A stretch of DNA of 45,682 bases from Bacteroidales bacterium (GTDB lineage: Bacteria > Bacteroidota > Bacteroidia > Bacteroidales > UBA12170). Numbering within the stretch: position 1 is the first letter of the stretch; the number at the start of each line of letters is the position of its first letter. The notes below the pieces were generated by a model. The model did no database searches. It was not told the origin of the DNA and saw only the letters and a program-made list of their open reading frames with translations. The DNA lies in contig JADGDY010000015.1 of NCBI GenBank assembly GCA_016744655.1, positions 1 to 45,682 of the forward strand, in the 5' to 3' direction. A program made the translations under genes and the position numbers. Below are positions 34,359 through 42,362 of the stretch, piece by piece.

Positions 34359-34853
34359 ATGAATTTGGAAAAACACAATTTGGTTTTATCTCTTGGCGTT
34401 GCCATGATGTTAATACTGATTAGCTTTTCTTGTCAGAGGTCTCCCTTAGCACCAGATGAAGATTTGGTGAAACACCTGCAAGCTTTGTCCGACTCATCAG
34501 AACTCAAAAAGCAAAATTCTCAAGAGCGCAATGAACTCACAACTGAAGAATTGGATGCCTTACGTGGCCATCCTCTAGAATCCTCAAATTCCACTATGCC
34601 TAGAAGCATTCCTCCTATACTGGGATATCTGTTTGTTGCCATAATTATTATTGGCTTTGGCTTTGGATTCTATTTTGTAGTTATCAAAAGAGTAAAAAAT
34701 GGGATCAGTGATATATCATATCAAATTAAACATGCAAAAGATAAAATAGAGGATACCATAGAACAGCAAACTTCTAAAGATATAAATCCAGAAGAAAAAG
34801 AAAAGATTGATGAATTGTTAGAGCAGTTAAATAAGTTCAACAAGAAGACTTAG
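34359..34853 (+). CDS. Putative lipoprotein with an internal membrane helix and coiled-coil tail
   Basis: A 164-residue protein. The N-terminal segment ends in FSC25, so either lipid modification or a plain signal anchor is possible. Residues 26-85 are polar (ELTTEELDALRGHPLESSN). A second helix at about 88-109 (ILGYLFVAIIIIGFGFGFYFVV) is followed by a charged segment with coiled-coil character (GISDISYQIKHAKDKIEDTIEQQ...KIDELLEQLNKF). The likely topology puts the polar loop in the periplasm and the coiled coil in the cytosol. No family is recognised. It lies between lemA and a DUF3137 gene and shares the leader motif with the latter, so joint regulation is likely. Confidence 0.65.
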   Translation: MNLEKHNLVLSLGVAMMLILISFSCQRSPLAPDEDLVKHLQALSDSSELKKQNSQERNELTTEELDALRGHPLESSNSTMPRSIPPILGYLFVAIIIIGFGFGFYFVVIKRVKNGISDISYQIKHAKDKIEDTIEQQTSKDINPEEKEKIDELLEQLNKFNKKT

Positions 34854-34900
34854 TAGCTGGTCACCATACATTAATTAGAGTGCAGAATTTAAAAAACTAA

Positions 34901-34912
34901 CACATATAAATA
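34901..34912 (+). promoter_or_regulatory. CRCATATAAATA leader motif, copy 3
   Basis: CACATATAAATA, one base different from the other two copies, ends 8 bases before the ATG at 34921. The preceding AAAAACTAA resembles the leader of the TonB receptor at 16079. Confidence 0.6.
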
Positions 34913-34920
34913 AAGAAACG

Positions 34921-35883
34921 ATGAAAACTAACGAAGAATTACTTCAGTTATATGAAACTAAACTAAAGCCTGCTTTGCAAGCTATAGAGGGGAAAAGAAA
35001 AAGTATTTTAGTTAAATATATCATTTGCATTGGAGGAGCCTTGGGCTCATTTGCGGCTGCATTTTTATTAGCTGAAACTTATATTTTTGTTTTTTATTTA
35101 GCCATAGCAGTTATATTGGGCTTGGGCTTATATCTATTTTTAGTAGTTAGAAAAGAACAAAAAGAATACAGAGCCATATATAAACAAGATGTTGTTAAAT
35201 CCATAGTAAATTTAATTAATCCTGATTGGCAATACGCATCCGATGGTAGAATTAGCGAAAACGACTATCAAAAAAGTCAATTGTTTAATACCCGATGGGA
35301 CAAATATGAGGGAGATGATCTAGTATCTGGAGTCATTGAAAAAACGGATTTTCAATTCTCAGAATTACATACCCAATACAAGACTTATACTACCAAAGAT
35401 GGGAAAACAGAAGAAGAGTGGCATACCATCTTCAAAGGTTTATTTGCCCATGCCGATTTCAATAAGCATATAAAAGGAAGAACTTTTATTTTACCAGAAC
35501 ATGCCAAAAAAGATTTCACAAAATATAACCTGAGTGAAAAAGATGGAGGAGAAACAGAATTGGTGAAACTTGAGAATCCAGAATTTGAGAAAATATTTAA
35601 AGTATTTAGTACCGATCAAATAGAATCTAGATATATCCTTACTCCAACCATGATGGAAGCCATTGTGAATATCTATAAAAAATACAAAAAGAGAGTTCAC
35701 TTTTCCTTTATTGGTTCAAGAGTATTTGTGGCGATGAGTTTTAATAAAGACTTATTTGAACCTCGAATTATAAAATCAGGCGTGCGTTTTGAAGATATGG
35801 AACAAATGAATGACCAGTTCAACCTTATCCAAACTATTATTCACGAAATGAATTTGAATACTAGAATCTGGACCAAAGATTAA
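34921..35883 (+). CDS. DUF3137 membrane protein, copy 2
   Basis: A 320-residue protein. An N-terminal helical region (about 1-27: NEELLQLYETKLKPALQAIEGKRKSI) precedes two transmembrane helices (about 29-50 and 55-76). A large soluble domain follows, with the DUF3137 landmarks DWQYASDGRISENDYQKSQLF, YEGDDLVSGVIEKTDFQFSELH, FKGLFAHADFNKHIKGRTFILPE and FSTDQIESRYILTPTMMEAIVNIYKKY, then HFSFIGSRVFVAMSFNKDLFEP. It ends LNTRIWTKD, like the two later copies. The soluble domain is probably cytosolic. The family has no established function but is a recurrent neighbour of LemA. Confidence 0.85.
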   Translation: MKTNEELLQLYETKLKPALQAIEGKRKSILVKYIICIGGALGSFAAAFLLAETYIFVFYLAIAVILGLGLYLFLVVRKEQKEYRAIYKQDVVKSIVNLINPDWQYASDGRISENDYQKSQLFNTRWDKYEGDDLVSGVIEKTDFQFSELHTQYKTYTTKDGKTEEEWHTIFKGLFAHADFNKHIKGRTFILPEHAKKDFTKYNLSEKDGGETELVKLENPEFEKIFKVFSTDQIESRYILTPTMMEAIVNIYKKYKKRVHFSFIGSRVFVAMSFNKDLFEPRIIKSGVRFEDMEQMNDQFNLIQTIIHEMNLNTRIWTKD

Positions 35884-35957
35884 GTAGAGTCCGTCTTTAA
35901 AGTCCGAGTTCTTCGTTACGCCAATTTTGAAAGTAGTCATTTACGATAGTAAATTCC

Positions 35958-36004
35958 CTGAATTTCAAAATCGACAAGCCTTGAACTCGAATTTTAAATT
36001 TCAG
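35958..36004 (+). terminator. Long imperfect hairpin after DUF3137 copy 2
   Basis: CTGAATTTCAAAATCGA (35958-35974) faces TCGAATTTTAAATTTCAG (35987-36004) with small bulges and a 12-base loop. It has no T-run, so it may be a processing or attenuation hairpin rather than a strict terminator. Confidence 0.4.
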
Positions 36005-36074
36005 ACTCTTGAAATATGTCGACTTTATAGAGGTCCCAAGTAATAAAAACCTTAATCATCTAAAACTTTTTAAA

Positions 36075-36866
36075 ATGAAACCCATTAAAATTATTATATC
36101 CCTTTTGCTCATCACTATTTTATTTTCTTGTACTAAAGATAGTGAAAGCGAAACAGAACCAACAAATTCAACCGAGACAGGAATAACTATTGAGCAATCT
36201 GGAATAACTCACAAATTCCTAATAAAAAATTCCACTACATATAAATCCATAGAATTTAATACCAGTGGAAATTATATAGTGGTACAAAATTCAAAGACTG
36301 AAAGCGTATTGTTCGGTACATATAGCATTATTAACAATAAGGAAATTAGTTTAAGCGATTTTGGCAGCATAGTTTTTAGCGATTTAAGCGGTTCTTCGGC
36401 AAGCTTTTTATTGAAATTGAGTGGAAGTAGTGAACAAATATCCTTAACAGCCGATTTAGCTGAGGAGGTTGCGGTTTCAGGAAACACCGCTTTAATTAAT
36501 AGAACTTGGGAAGTTACATCTATGGGAGACTTTCCTGTTCATGATTTTTATGTTTTCATTTCTGCTGCCGGCACTTATATGGTTGATAATCAATTTATGG
36601 GCGAATTAGGTATTAGTTATGGTATTTGGAATTGGTGTAATGAGGAGGAAACCAAATTGACATTTGCCATGGGTAATGTACCTTTAGATTGCGCAGGTAT
36701 AAATGTGATAGTTGAAATAGAAATTACCGAGAACTCATTTACAGGAACAGATTATGAAAATGAAGGAGTTCCTATGGAAATCGTAATGATTCCAGCTGAT
36801 TTTAGCACTAAATCCTCTTTAAATGAGGAAATACTAGGAATTAAAATATTAGGTGTTCAAAAATAG
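36075..36866 (+). CDS. Lipoprotein with two beta-rich (lipocalin-like) halves
   Basis: The start at 36075 gives MKPIKIIISLLLITILFSC19; an in-frame start at 36009 would add 22 residues before the signal. After an acidic/threonine-rich linker (TKDSESETEPTNSTETG) come two beta-rich halves: about 35-130 (THKFLIKNSTTYKSIEFN...FGTYSIINNKEISLSDFG) and about 140-255 (ALINRTWEVTSMGDFPVHDFYVFISAAGTYMVDN). The NRTWEVTSM-like opening resembles lipocalin-like domains of Bacteroidota lipoproteins, a similarity judged by eye. It lies between two DUF3137 genes. Confidence 0.65.
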   Translation: MKPIKIIISLLLITILFSCTKDSESETEPTNSTETGITIEQSGITHKFLIKNSTTYKSIEFNTSGNYIVVQNSKTESVLFGTYSIINNKEISLSDFGSIVFSDLSGSSASFLLKLSGSSEQISLTADLAEEVAVSGNTALINRTWEVTSMGDFPVHDFYVFISAAGTYMVDNQFMGELGISYGIWNWCNEEETKLTFAMGNVPLDCAGINVIVEIEITENSFTGTDYENEGVPMEIVMIPADFSTKSSLNEEILGIKILGVQK

Positions 36867-36969
36867 TATAGCTGTAAAGAACATATTGTTTAAATAAAAA
36901 GGCTCTGTTTTTTTGTGGTCTAGATATGACCGAATTTGTATTTAATAATCAGAAATAAAGAATGATAAA

Positions 36970-37956
36970 ATGAACATAGATCAATTATTTGAGAAGAGTT
37001 TAAAGAAACAACTTCAGCATCTGGAGTCTAAAAGAAAGTCAATTTTTATTTTTTATGTTTTAGCTATTGCCGTTTTCATGGGTGGCATTGCCTCTATGGC
37101 TTATTATTTTGCAAGCTATCCGGAAGGACAAATAAAAGAATATGTTGGTGAAGTTTTGTTCTCATTATTAGGACCATTAATTCTTGGCGGTTATCTTATT
37201 AGTTTTGGAAATAAAAGAATTCCGGCCTATAAAAAGGCCTATAAAAAAGAAATAGTGGAAAAGATAGCTCATTCCATTGATTCCAATTGGAAATATGATT
37301 CTAAGGCATATATATCGGAGAAGGCCTATAAGGAAAGCAAATTATTCAATAGAAGCTACGAAGAATATGGCGGCGATGATAAAGTAAGTGGATGTGTAGG
37401 GAAAACAGTATTTGAGAGTTCGGAGTTAAGGGTTGGTAGTTATCACACCTATGTTGATGGTGATGGAGACTCTAAAAGAGAATGGAAGGGTGTTTTTAAT
37501 GGCTATTACTTCCATGCTGATTTTAATAAACATCTCAAAGGTGAAACCTATGTTGTATGTGGAGATTTAGAATCTACAGCCGGTACTTTTCAAGCAACTT
37601 CCTCTAATACGAAGGGTAAAAAGCAGGGCAGTATGGTCGCATTAGAAAACAAGGAATTTGCTAAAAGATTTATGGTGCGCTCTACCGATCAGATAGAAGC
37701 CCGCTATATTCTTACTCCTAAATTGATGGAGTCATTACTGAATGTTTATCAGCTGTTTAAGCAACCTATGCAGATGAGTTTTATTGATGGGAAAGTGTAT
37801 CTGGCTATTTTCTTTCAATTTGCCCTATTTGAACCAACTATTTGGAAATCAGTGATGAATATAAAAGAGCTTAATAAGCTCTATCAACTATTAAATTTAA
37901 ACAAAACCATTATAGAAGAATTGGATTTGAATACCCGTATTTGGACTAAGGAATAA
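36970..37956 (+). CDS. DUF3137 membrane protein, copy 3
   Basis: A 328-residue protein with the same plan as copy 2: N-terminal helix (DQLFEKSLKKQLQHLESKRKSI), two transmembrane helices (about 26-47 and 57-77), and a soluble domain with NWKYDSKAYISEKAYKESKLF, YGGDDKVSGCVGKTVFESSELRVG, FNGYYFHADFNKHLKGETYVV, RSTDQIEARYILTPKLMESLLNVY and ELDLNTRIWTKE. A glutamine/lysine-rich insertion (TAGTFQATSSNTKGKKQG) sits before the last third. It lacks the 12-base leader motif. A MITE-like inverted repeat begins directly after its stop codon. Confidence 0.85.
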   Translation: MNIDQLFEKSLKKQLQHLESKRKSIFIFYVLAIAVFMGGIASMAYYFASYPEGQIKEYVGEVLFSLLGPLILGGYLISFGNKRIPAYKKAYKKEIVEKIAHSIDSNWKYDSKAYISEKAYKESKLFNRSYEEYGGDDKVSGCVGKTVFESSELRVGSYHTYVDGDGDSKREWKGVFNGYYFHADFNKHLKGETYVVCGDLESTAGTFQATSSNTKGKKQGSMVALENKEFAKRFMVRSTDQIEARYILTPKLMESLLNVYQLFKQPMQMSFIDGKVYLAIFFQFALFEPTIWKSVMNIKELNKLYQLLNLNKTIIEELDLNTRIWTKE

Positions 37957-38079
37957 AAGAGCTGTCCAAAAATCATATTGATCGTTGTGCGAAGTCGAAT
38001 CTACCATTAAAAATCAGGAGTTTTGTCACTTCTACTTTGCTCCTTGACCTAGGTTTTGTTGCTTTTTAGACAGCTTTTT
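37957..38079. mobile_element. MITE-like element with terminal inverted repeats (candidate)
   Basis: The left arm AAGAGCTGTCCAAAAA (37957-37972) begins right after the DUF3137 stop; the right arm TTTTTAGACAGCTTTTT (38063-38079) is its reverse complement except for two positions, with AGCTGTC/GACAGCT perfect. About 90 bases lie between and contain no gene. The size and arms resemble a small non-autonomous insertion element or a solo terminal pair of an insertion sequence; a large terminator is the alternative. No target duplication is obvious. Confidence 0.5.
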
Positions 38080-38261
38080 GAAATCATTAATCCTTTAATA
38101 GGATGGGAATTGTGTGCTTATAAACCATATTGTTATTCAAATAACAACGTGGCTTTTAAATGGTATTGTTTAGGACTTACAGATTCGTTTTGTGTAGTGA
38201 AATTGATTTCGAAAATTGGAATTCACAATAAATTATTAAACACATCTAAAAGCTTATTTTT

Positions 38262-38792
38262 ATGAAAAAGAACTACTTAATTTTAGTATCGAAAGCAGCC
38301 ATCCTATTTGCAATTTTATTAGCATCAAGCAATTGTTTCGCTCAAATCACAACAGAGGAAGATATGGCAAGAGCCGTATTTGAAACAATAATAGAGAGCG
38401 ATTTAGAAACCTTTTCCTCCTACTTAGTAACAGATGAGAAAATGGCTAATATGCTAGAGGGAATGAAAGAGACCACACCTAAGGAAATAGGTGTTAAACA
38501 GGAACTGAAGGAGGAAAATATAGCTAGTATTAGAAAAGAGTGTATTAACGGATTTAAAGCATTAATTGAAGAGTTAAATAAAAAATGTATTGCTATTGAT
38601 AAGGGCGTATTTTCTGATTTAAGCAGTAAAGTAAGAGTCGAAGTCTCTAATTGTAAAGTAATTACTATAGAGTTTGTAACTACTTTTAATGACGAGTTTC
38701 ATTACCGAACCCGAATAGATGTTTTTATAAGCAAATCAGACTTATTTATTTTCAATTTTCATTCTAAAGATCTTTACGATTATAAATCTTAA
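38262..38792 (+). CDS. Small exported protein of unknown function
   Basis: A 176-residue protein with a signal peptide (MKKNYLILVSKAAILFAILLASSNCFA, cleavage before Q28; the cysteine at 25 is not in a good lipobox). The mature part is helical at first (TTEEDMARAVFETIIESDLETFSSYLV...KEIGVKQELKEENIASIRKECINGFKALIEELNKK) and then has three or four strands (KVRVEVSNCKVITIEFVTTFNDEFHYRTRIDVFISKSDLFIFNF). The helix-then-sheet plan resembles the NTF2/cystatin folds but no family is recognised. It stands 103 bases before the duplicated-domain gene at 38895. Confidence 0.65.
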   Translation: MKKNYLILVSKAAILFAILLASSNCFAQITTEEDMARAVFETIIESDLETFSSYLVTDEKMANMLEGMKETTPKEIGVKQELKEENIASIRKECINGFKALIEELNKKCIAIDKGVFSDLSSKVRVEVSNCKVITIEFVTTFNDEFHYRTRIDVFISKSDLFIFNFHSKDLYDYKS

Positions 38793-38894
38793 GAAGGATA
38801 GCAAATTCATGAGACTAGCTGTAAGATAATATGTGTTTGAGCTGAGTTGATATTGCTTTTAGATAATTTTTCTCAACTATAAAACAGATCTAAT

Positions 38895-40346
38895 ATGAAA
38901 AATATATTTTTTATAATTTTATTTCTAATGATGGGTTTTTTAGCAGTTTCCCAAGTTAATACAGAAACAAAGCCTATCAATGAATATTTAAGTAGTACAG
39001 TAAAATATACTGATAAACTAATAGTTAATAGCAGCGTTCAATCACTTATTAAATCTGATATTTTGGAAGCTGGACTTTCTGTTAATATTGGTGACAAATA
39101 TAACGACGCACTCATTCTTTCCTCCTATTTTATTAGTGTGGATGGTAAACTTATTCCTTTCGAATCGCGAAGTGCCATATTAAGTTCTCCAGAATTTATT
39201 GAGCTTATTAAGAATAATAAATTCAAATTAAAGACTGAAGAAAATGCTATTGCATTACAAACCTTATTATGCTTGATAGATAATAACGACCCTCTTGGCT
39301 ATTTTAAAATAGATAAAACCTGGTATTTCGTTAGAGAAGAATGGTTTGGTGATATTAAAGCCTACGAAATAATAACTGATAAGAAATCAAATATTATATC
39401 CATAAAATACCATTCGGACTTGAAAAAAGATATTCCCGAAAGTTTTTCAGCAGTAAACAAAAAAGAGAAGTTTGGCAGAATTAAGGATGATGTAAGTAAA
39501 GAAGATAGCAGTGCTGCTTATAATTATTTATCACAAAAAGCGAATTACACTTTTAGTTCCGCTAAGGTTGAATTACCTATTGATACCAAAGAGGCGTCAG
39601 CATCTATATATTATTGTGGCTTAGAAAGTACCGAAATCTACCAAGCAGGTGACCAATGCACTACCAATTATTCCTTTATGTTGATGAGTAATAATGGGAA
39701 ATATCAAAAGTTTAAAGACGGAAAAGCTGTAACTGAATCCGACCTTTTTTCTGAGGATATTTTAAAATCAATAAAAATAAATAATGAAGAAGATGCTAAA
39801 GCTTTTCAAGGCATCATAGACATTATTAATCCGGTAGATAACTCATTTAGAATATTAAAGAAATTTTATTTACAAGATGGGATTTGGTTCTTTTTAAGAG
39901 ATAAAAGTTTCGATGATTTATATGGCTATATGGTAAAAACAGATGAGACTGGAGCTATTAAGTTTGTGGATTTCTCAACAATTACTGATGAAGATATACT
40001 TCGTTTTAAAATGAGGGCAGATGATTTTATTGTAGATTATAAATTCAAATTAGAAAAGCCTTCTACAAATAAAATAACCCTAGAACGAGGTGAAGGCTTA
40101 AGGGTTGAAATCAGTTTTGATGCAGATATGGTTAATGCAAAAGGTGCTTGGATAATGACACGATTTGATGGACATAATCATGGAATGTATGCAAGTACAA
40201 CTATGGAATCCCCATTTACGGATGGGATTACGGGTATGTCGTTAGAGAACTCCAATCACACCTTTGAGTATTTTTTGTTAAAGAATGGATCAGAAGACAC
40301 CGAAGATGCTTTGGGAAAAATAAAAATTGAAATTAAAGTTGAATAA
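38895..40346 (+). CDS. Exported protein with an internally duplicated ~100-residue module
   Basis: A 483-residue protein with a signal peptide (MKNIFFIILFLMMGFLAVSQ). Two modules repeat. The first (about 70-172) runs ALILSSYFISVDGKLIPFESRSAI...ALQTLLCLIDNNDPLGYFKIDKTWYFVREEWFGDIKAYEIITDKKSNIISI. The second (about 260-360) runs SFMLMSNNGKYQKFKDGKAV...AFQGIIDIINPVDNSFRILKKFYLQDGIWFFLRDKSFDDLYGYMVKTDETGAIKF. Aligned landmarks are K-xxF-xxxxA, the A-Q-hydrophobic-I-I/N-P core, the KxWYFVRE/GIWFFLRD block and the ITDKKSNII/KTDETGAI turn. A C-terminal beta domain (about 385-483) ends the protein. Family and function unrecognised. Confidence 0.7.
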   Translation: MKNIFFIILFLMMGFLAVSQVNTETKPINEYLSSTVKYTDKLIVNSSVQSLIKSDILEAGLSVNIGDKYNDALILSSYFISVDGKLIPFESRSAILSSPEFIELIKNNKFKLKTEENAIALQTLLCLIDNNDPLGYFKIDKTWYFVREEWFGDIKAYEIITDKKSNIISIKYHSDLKKDIPESFSAVNKKEKFGRIKDDVSKEDSSAAYNYLSQKANYTFSSAKVELPIDTKEASASIYYCGLESTEIYQAGDQCTTNYSFMLMSNNGKYQKFKDGKAVTESDLFSEDILKSIKINNEEDAKAFQGIIDIINPVDNSFRILKKFYLQDGIWFFLRDKSFDDLYGYMVKTDETGAIKFVDFSTITDEDILRFKMRADDFIVDYKFKLEKPSTNKITLERGEGLRVEISFDADMVNAKGAWIMTRFDGHNHGMYASTTMESPFTDGITGMSLENSNHTFEYFLLKNGSEDTEDALGKIKIEIKVE

Positions 40347-40380
40347 AAATAATTAATAAACATCATTTAAAATTAAAATT

Positions 40381-40995
40381 ATGAAATTAAATCACTTAAT
40401 TCTCGTATCAATCGTTCTGCTCATCGCATCTTGCGGAACACCAAAACAAACAGTTAAAAAAGAACAAACTCCACCACCAGTACCGCCAGAAGGTATTACG
40501 TTTACAGGAGTGAAGAACTATAAAAGTTTTGCTTTTATAAATCATCCATATGGAAAAGGGTTTAAACAGAACCAAGATGTTGATGTTGACAGCCATGTTA
40601 ATGATGCCAATGAGTTTGTTCCTGGAGTCAAGTATAATGGAAATCATGTTTCTATTTGGTCGAAACTAAGAGATACCGATGGTGACCTTGATGTTCAATA
40701 TGAAGCCCTTAAAAAGAAAATGCTCAAATACTATATCAAAGATAATTCTAAAGTAGATTTTGAGAAAAAGAAAATTGGAAATCGGGATGTTGCTCAAATT
40801 AGAATTGTAACACCTATAGGTAAAGATGGTGCTGAATACTCATACGGCTATTTAGTAGCTCACGACAGTCATTCAGCCAGTTGTTTCATGCTTACTGAAG
40901 CTCTTATTTGGAAAGCTGATGAGAAATTACCTGCCTATGAATCTACACTAGATGAGGCTTTGGTTTATATGATAAAAACTGTGGAGTTTAGATAA
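40381..40995 (+). CDS. Lipoprotein of unknown function
   Basis: A 204-residue protein with a textbook lipobox LIASC18G, followed by a proline- and lysine-rich linker (TPKQTVKKEQTPPPVPPEG). The body (about 40-204) is mixed alpha/beta: GVKNYKSFAFINHPYGKGF, GNHVSIWSKLRDTDGDLDVQYEALKKKMLKYYIKD, KKIGNRDVAQIRIVTPIGKDGAEYSYGYLVAHDS and a final helix. The pattern (a strand, a long helix, then NRDVAQIRI...SYGYLVAHD) is reminiscent of PsbP/DcrB-like lipoproteins, by eye only. It starts 34 bases after the duplicated-module gene and ends 49 bases before the FISUMP gene, so they are probably in one transcript. Confidence 0.7.
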   Translation: MKLNHLILVSIVLLIASCGTPKQTVKKEQTPPPVPPEGITFTGVKNYKSFAFINHPYGKGFKQNQDVDVDSHVNDANEFVPGVKYNGNHVSIWSKLRDTDGDLDVQYEALKKKMLKYYIKDNSKVDFEKKKIGNRDVAQIRIVTPIGKDGAEYSYGYLVAHDSHSASCFMLTEALIWKADEKLPAYESTLDEALVYMIKTVEFR

Positions 40996-41044
40996 TTTAT
41001 TCCCTACTATATTAAAAACATTTTAAAATTAAACACATAAACAA

Positions 41045-42085
41045 ATGAAAAACAACAAATTTATTAAACTTTTTAGCTTCGCATTCATGTCTTTATTAGC
41101 AATCTCTCTTGTAAATGTAAGTTGTACAAAAGACGATGATGAGGATGCTGATACACCTGGTACTCCTGTAGTTAATGTCAATAGCCCTGTAGCTGCATTT
41201 GCAGTAAGTACCAATAGTGTCACTCTAGGAGGCACGGTTAGCTTTACCGACCAATCAACCAATTCACCCATTTCTTGGTCCTGGGATTTTGGTGATGGTC
41301 ATACATCTACAGTCCAGAATCCTTCAAATAAGTTTGAAACAGAAGGAAGTTATACCGTTTCTTTAACTGCTACTAATGCTGATGGTTCTGATACAGAAAC
41401 TAAATCAGATATAATATTGGTAACTGCTCCTGTTGGCGAAATGGTAACAGATTATGATGGAAATTCGTATCAAACGATTGAAATTGGAACTCAAACATGG
41501 ATGAAAGAAAACCTTAAAGTAACTCATTATCCTGATGGTTCTTTAATTCCTTATTTTACTGATAATGCTGCTTGGATAGAACTAGAGGATAATTCAGAAG
41601 ATGATGGTTTTTGTTATTATAATAATAACCTGAGTAATGAAGCAGATACCTACGGCGCTTTATATACTTGGGCTGCCGCAATGGGTGGTACTGCTTATAG
41701 CAGTAATGCCAATCCCAGTGGAGTTCAGGGTGTTTGTCCAGACGGATGGCATTTACCAAGTGATAATGAATGGAGACAGTTAATGGATTTTCTTGGAGGA
41801 CGTATGGTTTCAGGAGGTAAGATGAAAGAAGCAGGAACAGAGCATTGGCTAAGTCCGAATACTGGTGCTGATAATAGTTCTGGATATACAGGATTACCTA
41901 GTGGTTATCGCTCATATGATGATGCAGAATTTAAACTATTAAGTGAAAAAGGATATTTCTGGAGCGCAACAGCTTATGATGGTAGCCGTTCATATTTTAA
42001 TGTATTACGTTATTCTTATGTACAAGGGAGCCATAATTATGGTAAAAACTCAATGGGTTATTCAGTACGTTGTGTGAAGGATTAA
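41045..42085 (+). CDS. PKD-FISUMP surface lipoprotein
   Basis: A 346-residue lipoprotein (lipobox LVNVSC27, then an acidic linker TKDDDEDADTPG). A PKD domain at about 50-126 shows the hallmark WSWDFGDGHTST and FETEGSYTVSLTATNADGS. A FISUMP domain (Fibrobacter succinogenes major paralogous domain) at about 132-346 shows DYDGNSYQTIEIGTQTWMKENL, DTYGALYTWAAAM, GVCPDGWHLPSDNEWRQLMDFLGG, YFWSATAYDGSRSYF and GYSVRCVKD. FISUMP proteins are surface or outer-membrane lipoproteins in Bacteroidota and Fibrobacteres; PKD domains usually bind polysaccharide or other proteins. The acidic linker after the cysteine may promote surface export. It precedes the last DUF3137 copy. Confidence 0.88.
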   Translation: MKNNKFIKLFSFAFMSLLAISLVNVSCTKDDDEDADTPGTPVVNVNSPVAAFAVSTNSVTLGGTVSFTDQSTNSPISWSWDFGDGHTSTVQNPSNKFETEGSYTVSLTATNADGSDTETKSDIILVTAPVGEMVTDYDGNSYQTIEIGTQTWMKENLKVTHYPDGSLIPYFTDNAAWIELEDNSEDDGFCYYNNNLSNEADTYGALYTWAAAMGGTAYSSNANPSGVQGVCPDGWHLPSDNEWRQLMDFLGGRMVSGGKMKEAGTEHWLSPNTGADNSSGYTGLPSGYRSYDDAEFKLLSEKGYFWSATAYDGSRSYFNVLRYSYVQGSHNYGKNSMGYSVRCVKD

Positions 42086-42118
42086 TTATCCCATTAATCT
42101 ATTCATTTAACAGATGAA

Positions 42119-42282
42119 TACCTTTGTATTGCTAGAGCTACAGGAATATTTGAAAATATAGGTTAAGAAATAGGAACAATTTATTTCAAATATGGTTTTT
42201 GTTTACAATCAAATGGTTCTGAGCGATTAATATATTCAAATTAAGAATGATAATTTACATGTTTATTCAATAAGAGAACAAA
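42119..42282 (+). ncRNA. Candidate small RNA between the FISUMP and DUF3137 genes
   Basis: TACCTTTG at 42119-42126 is a perfect TAnnTTTG box about 34 bases after the FISUMP stop. Between it and the hairpin at 42283 there is no plausible coding frame, so a transcript of about 180 bases starting near 42133 would be untranslated. No clear -33 element is present, so it may equally be the leader region of DUF3137 copy 4. Confidence 0.3.
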
Positions 42283-42310
42283 GACTATCCCTACTTTTGT
42301 TGGGATAGTC
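42283..42310 (+). terminator. Hairpin upstream of DUF3137 copy 4
   Basis: Perfect 9-bp stem GACTATCCC (42283-42291) with GGGATAGTC (42302-42310), 10-base loop, followed by ATTTGTTAAT. It is stable but the T-run is poor; it may terminate or attenuate read-through into the gene at 42363. Confidence 0.6.
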
Positions 42311-42362
42311 ATTTGTTAATTTAGAAATCCGAATTATTACAAACCACAACATATTATTTCTC

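Noticed and set aside
38056-38265. 69-codon open frame after the inverted repeat
   Set aside because: It begins inside the right arm region of the candidate MITE, has no leader, and runs into the start of the exported-protein gene at 38262; the amino-acid pattern is not protein-like.
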